Assembly: GCA_021836665.1 (NCBI GenBank) | Contig: JAKBHQ010000078.1 | Span: 1-10,092, forward strand | Length of the DNA stretch: 10,092 bases | Source of the DNA: Thermoplasmata archaeon | GTDB taxonomy: Bacteria; Actinomycetota; Acidimicrobiia; Acidimicrobiales; Acidimicrobiaceae | Direction: 5' to 3' | The notes under the pieces: model-generated | The model's input: the letters and a program-made list of their open reading frames with translations, nothing else | What the model was told of the DNA's origin: nothing | Databases searched by the model: none | Position numbers and translations under genes: made by a program | In this document: positions 1 to 5,492 of the stretch, in pieces | Numbering within the stretch: the stretch's first letter is position 1 | Layout: each line of letters opens with the position of its first letter

Positions 1-1470
1 AATGGTCGTTTCAATAGTCCCAACTAGCGAGTTGGGACGGGTGAAGTAGGCTTCGATTTCAGATCCTCTGTTTATGAATGCTGAGAAGTCGATCGGGGTA
101 AGGCCGTTAGGTATCGGGACAGATTTCCAGTTCAATCCCGAGTCGGTCGAATATAGGGGATCGAGGTAGACCGGTGGAGCGGGCTGGCTAAATGGGGTGA
201 CAGGGAAAGCTGTGAAGAGGCTTGCTGAATACCCAGGTTCGAGGGCGACCTGGTAGCAGTTTGGCGGTTGAAAGGCTAGTGGTGAAAGCCGCTGGGATTG
301 GATCACTCCAGCGATCCCATTTAGCGGGCTTTTCGTCCAGGTCTTTGCTGAATCCGTCGAGATCATCAGCCCAGTTTGAGAACAGTATGCGGTTATCCCG
401 GGACTGCCCGAAATGCTAGCTATCGTGTTTTGGTCTGATATCCCTATTGAGCTTGGCCCGGTAATGGCCTTCAGGTCGCTCCAGCTGGTTCCCTTTTTGA
501 CCGTCAATGTTGTTTTGGCGAGTATTGTCTCGGTGGCGTAGGGTTTGGCGAAGGTGGAAACCGTTGGAATCTGCACCGATTCCTTTCCGGGAAAGGCTGT
601 CAGATTTGGCGCGACCGGATTATTGCCAATGATCTCATAGACCGGAGAGAACCCAGTAATTTTCACGACTTCCCCGGGTAGGGCTTCCCCAGGGCTTGCG
701 GTTAGCTTTGAACATCCCTTACTGCACATCATCGGGTGAATTACCCGTAGGTCGACTCTTACACCCCCCTGAGCTGGGCCGTATTCGCAACCCCTTGAAT
801 AGTAGGAGAGGCAGGTTAGCGAGATTCTGTAGCTTCCCGAGACCAAGGAATGTACTCCGTTACCTTGCACCCAAGGTGCGCCAGGAGTAAGTAGAACGAA
901 GCTAAACCTTCCCCCACCTAGCTGGGTTACCGGGACAGCGTCCTCATGGAGGCCGCTTGAGCAACCTCCCCAGCATGCCGTGGCGTGGCGGGGGAGGTGT
1001 CCGCTCGGAGTCGAGCCGACGTAAGAACCGAAAATGGTGATGGATTTACCCGCAATGACCGGATTTTTCGGCTTATCCAAGGCGACCTTAGGCTGAGAGG
1101 AGCCGGTTGTATTAATGGACGACTTGAAGTTTGGGCCGCTCTCAATAGCCAGAGTGAGCGGTCCGGGGTTAGCTGGTGGAATCCGGTAGCAACCAGAGAT
1201 GGCTCCGGTATTCGACTGGGTCACCTGGGTGAAAGCGTAACTGAAGGGACATTGTACCTCGGTCTTTGCCCCGGTACCGTGAGTACCCTTCTGCGAGGAG
1301 GTCGGAGGTGCACTCCCCTGTGTATTGTTAGTCCCTATAGTGCAGCCAGCAAGTAAAAACGCTAACGCTGTCAGCCATGAAGTCCAGCGTCCTCGCTCAC
1401 TAGCAAGCTCAAGGTGCCATGACCTATTGGTCCACTTTGGAGTTTTGTTGGCTCGCAAGCTTGCTCCCAT
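1..1470 (-). CDS. Secreted lipoprotein with Asp-box (BNR) beta-propeller motifs, partial (C-terminus off window)
   Basis: An uninterrupted reading frame of 490 codons runs from an ATG at 1470 to the window edge with no stop, so the C-terminus is missing. The start is supported by AAGGTG (plus-strand 1475-1480) four bases before the ATG. Residues 1-30 are a long basic/polar leader, 31-42 a hydrophobic segment ending in LLAGC, a classical lipobox with lipidated Cys43. Residues 44-70 are a Ser/Thr/Gly-rich linker. Two Asp-box motifs (S-x-D-x-[GA]-x-x-W) lie at 371-378 (STDSAKTW) and 441-448 (STDSGLNW), typical of BNR/sialidase-like beta-propellers. The mature part has ten further cysteines in close pairs (74/94, 166/170, 220/228, 249/253, 363/405), suggesting disulfides in an extracytoplasmic domain. 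Asp-boxes are structural, so enzymatic activity cannot be inferred. Substrate and role are unknown. The lipoprotein call is strong; the propeller call is moderate. Confidence 0.85.
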   Translation of the reverse strand, partial: MGASLRANKTPKWTNRSWHLELASERGRWTSWLTALAFLLAGCTIGTNNTQGSAPPTSSQKGTHGTGAKTEVQCPFSYAFTQVTQSNTGAISGCYRIPPANPGPLTLAIESGPNFKSSINTTGSSQPKVALDKPKNPVIAGKSITIFGSYVGSTPSGHLPRHATACWGGCSSGLHEDAVPVTQLGGGRFSFVLLTPGAPWVQGNGVHSLVSGSYRISLTCLSYYSRGCEYGPAQGGVRVDLRVIHPMMCSKGCSKLTASPGEALPGEVVKITGFSPVYEIIGNNPVAPNLTAFPGKESVQIPTVSTFAKPYATETILAKTTLTVKKGTSWSDLKAITGPSSIGISDQNTIASISGSPGITAYCSQTGLMISTDSAKTWTKSPLNGIAGVIQSQRLSPLAFQPPNCYQVALEPGYSASLFTAFPVTPFSQPAPPVYLDPLYSTDSGLNWKSVPIPNGLTPIDFSAFINRGSEIEAYFTRPNSLVGTIETTI

Positions 1471-1531
1471 GGGTCACCTTCTTAAAAATTGAGGGCTAAG
1501 CGCAGCCTATTGGGTGCCCGACCACGGCGGA

Positions 1532-1555
1532 GTTTTGACCGATGTAGCTCAAAAC
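1532..1555. repeat. Perfect 7-10-7 inverted repeat, candidate operator upstream of the lipoprotein
   Basis: GTTTTGA (1532-1538) and TCAAAAC (1549-1555) are perfect inverted arms around a 10-bp centre. The repeat is 62 bp upstream of the lipoprotein start. The size and spacing fit a dimeric regulator site, or a small hairpin in the mRNA leader. No U-tract follows on either strand, so a terminator is unlikely. No protein can be assigned to it. Confidence 0.4.
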
Positions 1556-1579
1556 CACCCCTTAAGCTCCCTTTATCGT

Positions 1580-1624
1580 CGGTGGGCAGATCCTCTTGAT
1601 CTGTCAACAGCGACTTGCCCACCG
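1580..1624. repeat. Nested inverted repeat (9-bp outer arms) between the transporter and lipoprotein genes
   Basis: The outer arms CGGTGGGCA (1580-1588) and TGCCCACCG (1616-1624) are perfectly complementary. Inside lies a second perfect pair, AGATC (1588-1592) and GATCT (1598-1602), around a 5-nt loop; the two share base 1588. As RNA this forms a stem enclosing a small hairpin. It lies 95 bp past the transporter stop and 109 bp before the lipoprotein start in their transcription direction. No T-run follows on either strand, so a Rho-independent terminator is not supported; a leader structure or protein site is possible. Confidence 0.4.
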
Positions 1625-1718
1625 CATCTTGTCGGATCGTCCTTATAGTCCCACGATAGCGCTCAATGGCGCGTTGGCTAGTTGCAATGGGCTGTTGGAT
1701 CCAACGACTGCTTGAAGA

Positions 1719-3986
1719 CTAGCCGTTTGTCGCTGAGGTCTCAACCTCTTGTGAAGGAGCGCGGCTTTCATCTCCCTCTAAAGCCAACTGAGCCGCCTCG
1801 TCGGTCAAAGGCTCCCGGTGATCCTCATCTTCTGCCCCTTCGGCTTCGATGTGTGGTAAGACTCGATCTAGCCACTTTGGTATATACCAACACTTGGGCC
1901 CTAGGATGTTCATGATTGCGGGGACGAGTAGTAATCGGACCACGGTGGCATCGATTAGTACGCTCGTCGCTAGGCCTATTGCGATCATCTTGATCTCTAC
2001 TTCGGGCGAGCCGACGAATGCGGTAAATACGCTCACCATAATTAGAGCAGCTGCGGTAATAACCCTTGCAGTGCTCGAAATGCCCTTGGCTACCGATAGC
2101 GAATTGTCTTTAGTGATATCCCAGCTCTCTTTGACCCTGGAGAGCAGGAAAATCTCGTAGTCCATCGAGAGTCCAAAGACTATTGCGAACATCATCATCG
2201 GAACGTAAGATTCGATCGGCACGTTTTCGCTGACACCAAGGAGACTACGCCCCCATCCCCATTGGAAGACGGCGGTGATTACTCCGTAGGCTGCAGAGAT
2301 ACTCAACAGATTCAAAGCTGCGGCTTTGATTGCCAAGATGAGGCTTCTGAATGTCGACATGATGAGTAAGAAAGCCGTAAGTACGACGATGAGGATGATT
2401 ATCGGAAGCCTTGATGCCAGAGTTTGGGAAAACTGAATCTGTGATGCCGTTCCCCCGGTCACATAACCCGTTGCCCCAGTTCCAGTGGTGACTTGCTTGA
2501 CGGTGGTGTTGAGCAGGGTGTTGAAGAGGGTGGTGGTTTGCGAACTTTGTGGATCTGTCATAGGCACCACGGTCGCCACTATTAGCTTTCCGTCGGGTGT
2601 GAGCGTCGGTTGAGATGCCCGTGCGACATCGGTAGTTGAAGTTAAAGATGTGTAGAGTTTTTCCTCGAGCTGGCTTGCGCTCACCTTTGTGCCAGCCATA
2701 TCGATCACGACTTGGAAGGTACCGTTTGCACCGGGGCCAAACGCCGTCGAGATCAGGCTATACGCTCGCTTGTCGGTGAAACTTGTCGGGTCAGCACCGT
2801 CGCCGATATGACCGATTCTCATCGAGAACAGTGGGATGGTAAGGATGACCATCAATATGACGCCGCCAATAAGGAAGATCCAAGGTCGGCGAGCTACATT
2901 TAGCGCATAGCGGTACCAGCCATCTTTTTCTGTGCCGCCCGACGCCTCTGCAACCGGTTTTCTGACCTTGAAATGGTCGATCCTTCTGCCAATCAGACCG
3001 AGAGCGGCTGGCACCAATGTCATCGCCCCGATTGCTGCGGTGACAACTCCAAAGACCGAAGCAAATCCGAGCTGTCCGATAAATCCGATACCAGAACCGT
3101 ACAGCCCAAATAGCGCTATCGACACACTCGTAGCGGCGACTAAGACTGCGTGTCCGCTCGATTTGACGGTTGCTCCCGCAGCCGAAATGGGATCGAAGCC
3201 ATCGATGATCTTCTGGCGGAATCTGGTTGTCAAAAATACCGCGTAATCGATCCCGACCCCTAAGCCGATCATGACGGCAAGGGTCGGGGAGACGGTTCCA
3301 AAGGTTACTACTGCCGCTACTAATCCAAGGAGGCTCAACCCGATTATTACCGATAGGAAGGCGGTTAGCAATGGAAGAATCGACCCTGCTACGGTGCCGA
3401 AACTTATCAGCAATACCACAAGTGCGACACCAAATCCGATCGCCTCAGACCCAATATCCTTCGTGGTAGGGCGGGTTAACTGGTCTAGTCCGCCACCATA
3501 TTCCACCTCCAGTCCAGCCTTTTTCATCGGTTGGGTCGCGGCATAAAGCGAATTTAGATACCCAGTGCCGAGGGACTTAGGTACTACCGAGAAGTTAATG
3601 TTGAAATATGCGGTCGTCTGATTCTTGGACATAGTTGGGGAGTTAGCCGCAAGTGGGTTTGAGACTGAAAGTACGTCCGGCAGGCTTGCAAGGTTTGAGT
3701 ACGACTGCAAAACAGCGGCACTCTGCTGTGGGATGGTGCCCTTGTATGCGTGGATGACGACTAGTCCGCCGTATCCGGAGGCGGCCTTGTCACTCTTTGA
3801 GAGCAGGGATAGTCCTTGGTAGGACTGAGTTCCTTTGAGGTTGAAGTTATCTTGGTAGATTCCGCCGTAAGCCTTCTGTGCGAAGAAGGTAATTATGGCG
3901 ACGAGTATCCAGGATGAAATGACGATCACCGGGTGCCGGGCTGAGAACCGACCTATTTGCTCTAATGAACTTGGCTTCTTGCTCAT
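1719..3986 (-). CDS. MMPL/RND-family transporter (MmpL/YdfJ-like)
   Basis: This is a 755-residue inner-membrane, proton-driven exporter of the MMPL branch of the RND superfamily. The architecture is complete: a first helix at about 18-36, an extracytoplasmic domain at about 40-180, a five-helix bundle at about 181-335, a cytoplasmic linker, helix 7 at about 368-388, a second extracytoplasmic domain at about 390-525 and a second bundle at about 527-697. The duplicated Asp-Tyr proton-relay motifs are both present: GIDYAVF (D247-Y248) and LSMDYEIF (D609-Y610). The C-terminal 45 residues are acidic and low-complexity. The start has AGGAGC (complement of 3991-3996) four bases upstream of the ATG. 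A TetR gene is divergent, which in this family usually means local repression relieved by a transported compound. The substrate (drug, lipid or other) cannot be read from sequence; no partner periplasmic adaptor is seen. Confidence 0.93.
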   Translation of the reverse strand: MSKKPSSLEQIGRFSARHPVIVISSWILVAIITFFAQKAYGGIYQDNFNLKGTQSYQGLSLLSKSDKAASGYGGLVVIHAYKGTIPQQSAAVLQSYSNLASLPDVLSVSNPLAANSPTMSKNQTTAYFNINFSVVPKSLGTGYLNSLYAATQPMKKAGLEVEYGGGLDQLTRPTTKDIGSEAIGFGVALVVLLISFGTVAGSILPLLTAFLSVIIGLSLLGLVAAVVTFGTVSPTLAVMIGLGVGIDYAVFLTTRFRQKIIDGFDPISAAGATVKSSGHAVLVAATSVSIALFGLYGSGIGFIGQLGFASVFGVVTAAIGAMTLVPAALGLIGRRIDHFKVRKPVAEASGGTEKDGWYRYALNVARRPWIFLIGGVILMVILTIPLFSMRIGHIGDGADPTSFTDKRAYSLISTAFGPGANGTFQVVIDMAGTKVSASQLEEKLYTSLTSTTDVARASQPTLTPDGKLIVATVVPMTDPQSSQTTTLFNTLLNTTVKQVTTGTGATGYVTGGTASQIQFSQTLASRLPIIILIVVLTAFLLIMSTFRSLILAIKAAALNLLSISAAYGVITAVFQWGWGRSLLGVSENVPIESYVPMMMFAIVFGLSMDYEIFLLSRVKESWDITKDNSLSVAKGISSTARVITAAALIMVSVFTAFVGSPEVEIKMIAIGLATSVLIDATVVRLLLVPAIMNILGPKCWYIPKWLDRVLPHIEAEGAEDEDHREPLTDEAAQLALEGDESRAPSQEVETSATNG

Positions 3987-4027
3987 TTAAGCTCCTGATG
4001 TGAAGGATAAGGTAACCGGACGGTCCC

Positions 4028-4057
4028 AGTATACAGTAAAAGTGGCAGGGCTGCCAC
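4028..4057 (-). promoter_or_regulatory. Candidate promoter of the MMPL transporter gene
   Basis: Reading the minus strand, a -10 like TATACT (complement of 4028-4033) lies 18 bp from a -35 like GTGGCA (complement of 4052-4057), a 4/6 match to TTGACA. The transporter ATG is about 40 bp downstream. The -35 and spacer fall inside the 4040-4059 inverted repeat, so a repressor bound there would block this promoter. The assignment rests on motif matching only. Confidence 0.45.
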
Positions 4058-4059
4058 TT
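4040..4059. promoter_or_regulatory. Perfect 9-2-9 palindrome, likely TetR-family operator
   Basis: AAGTGGCAG (4040-4048) and CTGCCACTT (4051-4059) are perfect inverted arms around GG. The site lies in the 125-bp region between the divergent transporter and TetR genes. It covers the -35 region of the candidate transporter promoter and abuts a TTGACA (4058-4063) facing the tetR gene. Length, symmetry and position all fit the operator of the adjacent TetR protein, which would then control both its own gene and the exporter. Binding is inferred, not shown. Confidence 0.7.
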
Positions 4060-4063
4060 GACA
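4058..4063 (+). promoter_or_regulatory. Consensus -35 hexamer facing tetR
   Basis: A perfect TTGACA overlaps the right arm of the palindrome by two bases and points toward the TetR gene, 48 bp ahead of its start. No convincing -10 lies 16-18 bp further on (the sequence there is TGGAGT). Only CATAAA (spacing 7) and TTATTT (spacing 22) resemble a -10. The promoter call is therefore tentative although the -35 match is exact. Confidence 0.3.
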
Positions 4064-4092
4064 TCTATGCCATAAAGAATTGGAGTTATTTG

Positions 4093-4140
4093 ATGCACTG
4101 TAGCATGTTCGATGATGAGTCAGAAAGTCGTTACCAATAG
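4093..4140 (+). CDS. Short upstream ORF (15 codons) overlapping the tetR start
   Basis: ATG at 4093 is preceded by GGAG (4082-4085) at an ideal 7-nt spacing. It reads MHCSMFDDESESRYQ and stops with TAG at 4138-4140, 26 nt inside the tetR gene in another frame. The tetR ATG itself has no recognisable Shine-Dalgarno, so the only good ribosome site in this leader belongs to the small ORF. It may govern tetR translation by coupling or interference. It could also be chance; no homology is claimed. Confidence 0.35.
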   Translation: MHCSMFDDESESRYQ

Positions 4141-4759
4141 GCGAGAGGTAAAAAAGGCCGATACCCGGCGAGCACTGCTCGAAGCGGCCGGTGAGCTCTT
4201 TCGAACAAACGGTTATCAGAACACTACGGTAGGTCAGATTGCGGACTTGGCGGATGTTTCGGAACGGACCTTTTTCCGCTATTTCGAATCCAAAGAGGAC
4301 CTATTACTCCCTGACTTGGTTGATTTCTTGGATCGGATCGCTACGCAGCTCGAGCTAAGCCCGCCCAGCCAGCAGCCGATTGAAAGCCTTATGGAGTCGG
4401 TCAAGAAAGTTCTGGCTGAGGGTAGAGGTGGAGAAAGGTCGCTGCTCCTTCAATTGCCGGCCCTGAGTGACTCCGTTCCGGCGACTCGAGTGGCAAAGAT
4501 CTTCCTGAACTGGGAGGCCAGGATAGTCGCATCCATGAAGGTTAAAGTTAGAGCAATCAACCCCGGACTCGCCGATTCGGATGTCGTAGCCGTCGTCTCG
4601 GCTAGGTGCGGAATTGCGGCGATGCGAACGACCTTCGAGGCGGCGAGGAGCATAAGTCGTGAAGGAGGACTCGCCCCGGGGGTGGTTGTGGAGGTGCTGG
4701 CGAAGGCCTTCGATGTAGTTTCTAATGGGTGCGTAATAGAAACCGATGCCCAACGCTGA
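4112..4759 (+). CDS. TetR/AcrR-family transcriptional regulator
   Basis: This 215-residue protein has the normal TetR length. Residues 18-64 are the canonical DNA-binding domain: TRRALLEAAGELF (helix 1), TTVGQIADLADVS (helix 2 and turn) and ERTFFRYFESKEDLL (recognition helix into helix 4). The remaining roughly 135 residues are the helical ligand-binding and dimerisation domain, which is variable in the family and gives no ligand. It is divergent from the MMPL transporter across 125 bp containing a perfect 20-bp palindrome, so repression of both genes is the simplest model. Two successive ATGs (4112 and 4115) are possible starts. Neither has a clear Shine-Dalgarno, so translation may be leaderless or tied to the overlapping short ORF that begins at 4093. 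Confidence 0.9.
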   Translation: MMSQKVVTNRREVKKADTRRALLEAAGELFRTNGYQNTTVGQIADLADVSERTFFRYFESKEDLLLPDLVDFLDRIATQLELSPPSQQPIESLMESVKKVLAEGRGGERSLLLQLPALSDSVPATRVAKIFLNWEARIVASMKVKVRAINPGLADSDVVAVVSARCGIAAMRTTFEAARSISREGGLAPGVVVEVLAKAFDVVSNGCVIETDAQR

Positions 4760-4793
4760 TGGTTCGAGATAAATAGATATTGAGTTATGTGAG

Positions 4794-4958
4794 TTGGCAG
4801 AGAAGGTACTTCGCCATTCGGCCGACGACGGATTCGACGTGGAGGCTAACTCGAAAAATGTATTTAACCTACTCCTTGAGTGGGCCAAGAGTCCTTGGAC
4901 ACAGCGGACCTTAATATCGCTGCCTTCGGACCGGGCAAACGGACTTTTAACTCAGTAA
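4794..4958 (+). CDS. Candidate small hypothetical protein (54 aa)
   Basis: A frame opens with TTG at 4794 and ends with TAA at 4956-4958. The product looks protein-like, with an amphipathic helical stretch (LAEKVLRHSADDGF, then VFNLLLEWAKSPW) and no low-complexity runs. It lies 34 bp after the tetR stop in a different frame. The Shine-Dalgarno is weak (GAG-rich sequence just upstream), there is no ATG, and the in-frame stop before it is a TAA around 4768. It may be a real small protein, the remnant of a longer gene, or chance. No family is recognised. Confidence 0.3.
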   Translation: MAEKVLRHSADDGFDVEANSKNVFNLLLEWAKSPWTQRTLISLPSDRANGLLTQ

Positions 4959-4988
4959 TGTTCTATAACTACTGCGACCATTTCGAGT

Positions 4989-5011
4989 CCCGGCCACTGG
5001 AATTGGCCGGG
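4989..5011. repeat. GC-rich perfect hairpin (8-bp stem, 7-nt loop)
   Basis: CCCGGCCA (4989-4996) and TGGCCGGG (5004-5011) pair perfectly around CTGGAAT. It lies 230 bp beyond the tetR stop and 30 bp beyond the small ORF. The stability would suit a transcription stop for the rightward transcript, but no T-run follows on either strand, so only a Rho-dependent or processing role could be argued. Confidence 0.4.
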
Positions 5012-5107
5012 TGTGGACTTCTATCTGGCTGACCATCCCGCCCCGGGTTCTAGAGTTTGCAACCTTTAACCTTCCAAGTTGCCCGACAAGTTGCCTAAGA
5101 CTAAGCC

Positions 5108-5154
5108 AGGAGGATACTTTGTAGCAGGTCCGTAGAGTACAAAGGCCCCCTCCT
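5108..5154. repeat. Two-part stem-loop that would sequester an AGGAGG
   Basis: AGGAGG (5108-5113) pairs with CCTCCT (5149-5154), and CTTTGTA (5117-5123) pairs with TACAAAG (5138-5144). A 3/4-nt internal loop separates the two helices and a 14-nt loop caps them: 13 base pairs in 47 nt. On the plus strand AGGAGG is a perfect Shine-Dalgarno, but the first in-frame option five bases later is TTG followed at once by TAG. A regulatory RNA or protein site is possible; no known family is recognised. Confidence 0.4.
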
Positions 5155-5310
5155 CGTTGTAAATTTTGAATTTGAAGGTGTATCTCCCCTTGTCGCTTAT
5201 TTAAAGCCACAGTATTCCGATAGTTAATTTGTTTTATTCAGTTTCGGATTTACTGCGGTAACCTGTTCTGGCAGTACAAAGCGGTTCCCATTGGAGCTTT
5301 TTAAATAAGA

Positions 5311-5320
5311 GACTTAAGTC
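5311..5320. repeat. 10-bp palindrome GACTTAAGTC in the leader of the GGDEF-EAL gene
   Basis: The ten bases are perfectly self-complementary. They lie 173 bp before the GGDEF-EAL start in AT-rich DNA where its promoter should be. A small dimeric regulator could bind here. The site is short enough to occur by chance. Confidence 0.2.
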
Positions 5321-5478
5321 ATCTGTTTTTGGGGTTTTTGGTTTCATAACAAAGTGCGGATAGTAGCTATGTTGTCTACTTGCCCTTCCGGTTTTCCCGA
5401 GGGACATGCAGCTTGCATTTGACGAGCCATGGTGTGGCGGCACTATTTCAGTAGATATTAGGGATAGGACATCCCTTT

Positions 5479-5484
5479 GGAAGG
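5479..5484 (+). promoter_or_regulatory. Ribosome binding site that fixes the GGDEF-EAL start
   Basis: GGAAGG lies eight bases before the ATG at 5493. The upstream in-frame ATG at 5406 has only a GAGGG two bases away, which is too close to serve. The start at 5493 is therefore preferred over the 29-codon longer version. Confidence 0.65.
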
Positions 5485-5492
5485 ATCAGGCT

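Larger units (their letters stand above)
4760..5492. other. Intergenic region between tetR and the GGDEF-EAL gene
   Basis: This 733-bp stretch has no well-supported large gene. It contains one plausible 54-codon ORF at 4794-4958, an 8-bp GC-rich hairpin at 4989-5011, and a 13-bp stem-loop carrying an AGGAGG at 5108-5154. The part from about 5155 to 5400 is visibly richer in A/T and includes the palindrome GACTTAAGTC (5311-5320). The promoter of the GGDEF-EAL gene should lie here. I could not find a pair of hexamers good enough to call. Confidence 0.6.

Noticed and set aside
985..1356. 123-codon plus-strand open frame
   Set aside because: It is antisense to the lipoprotein signal and N-terminal region, which has a lipobox and a proper ribosome site; the plus frame has neither.
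1676..1724. Inverted repeat GGCTAGT/ACTAGCC around GTTGGATCCAAC at the transporter stop, as a terminator
   Set aside because: The arms are 35 bp apart, the inner palindrome has no loop, and there is no T-run on the minus strand after it.
4355..4888. 177-codon minus-strand open frame opposite tetR
   Set aside because: It is antisense to a clear TetR coding sequence, its product is rich in Arg/Ser/His with no domain, and no good ribosome site precedes it.
4947..5443. Two minus-strand open frames of 87 and 69 codons in the tetR/GGDEF-EAL gap
   Set aside because: Both need weak GTG or unsupported starts, have no Shine-Dalgarno, and their products look random (Arg/Ser/Thr-rich).
5406..5492. 29-codon N-terminal extension of the GGDEF-EAL protein
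   Set aside because: The ATG at 5406 has its purine-rich stretch only two bases away, whereas the ATG at 5493 has GGAAGG at a normal distance; the extension has no helix or signal character.
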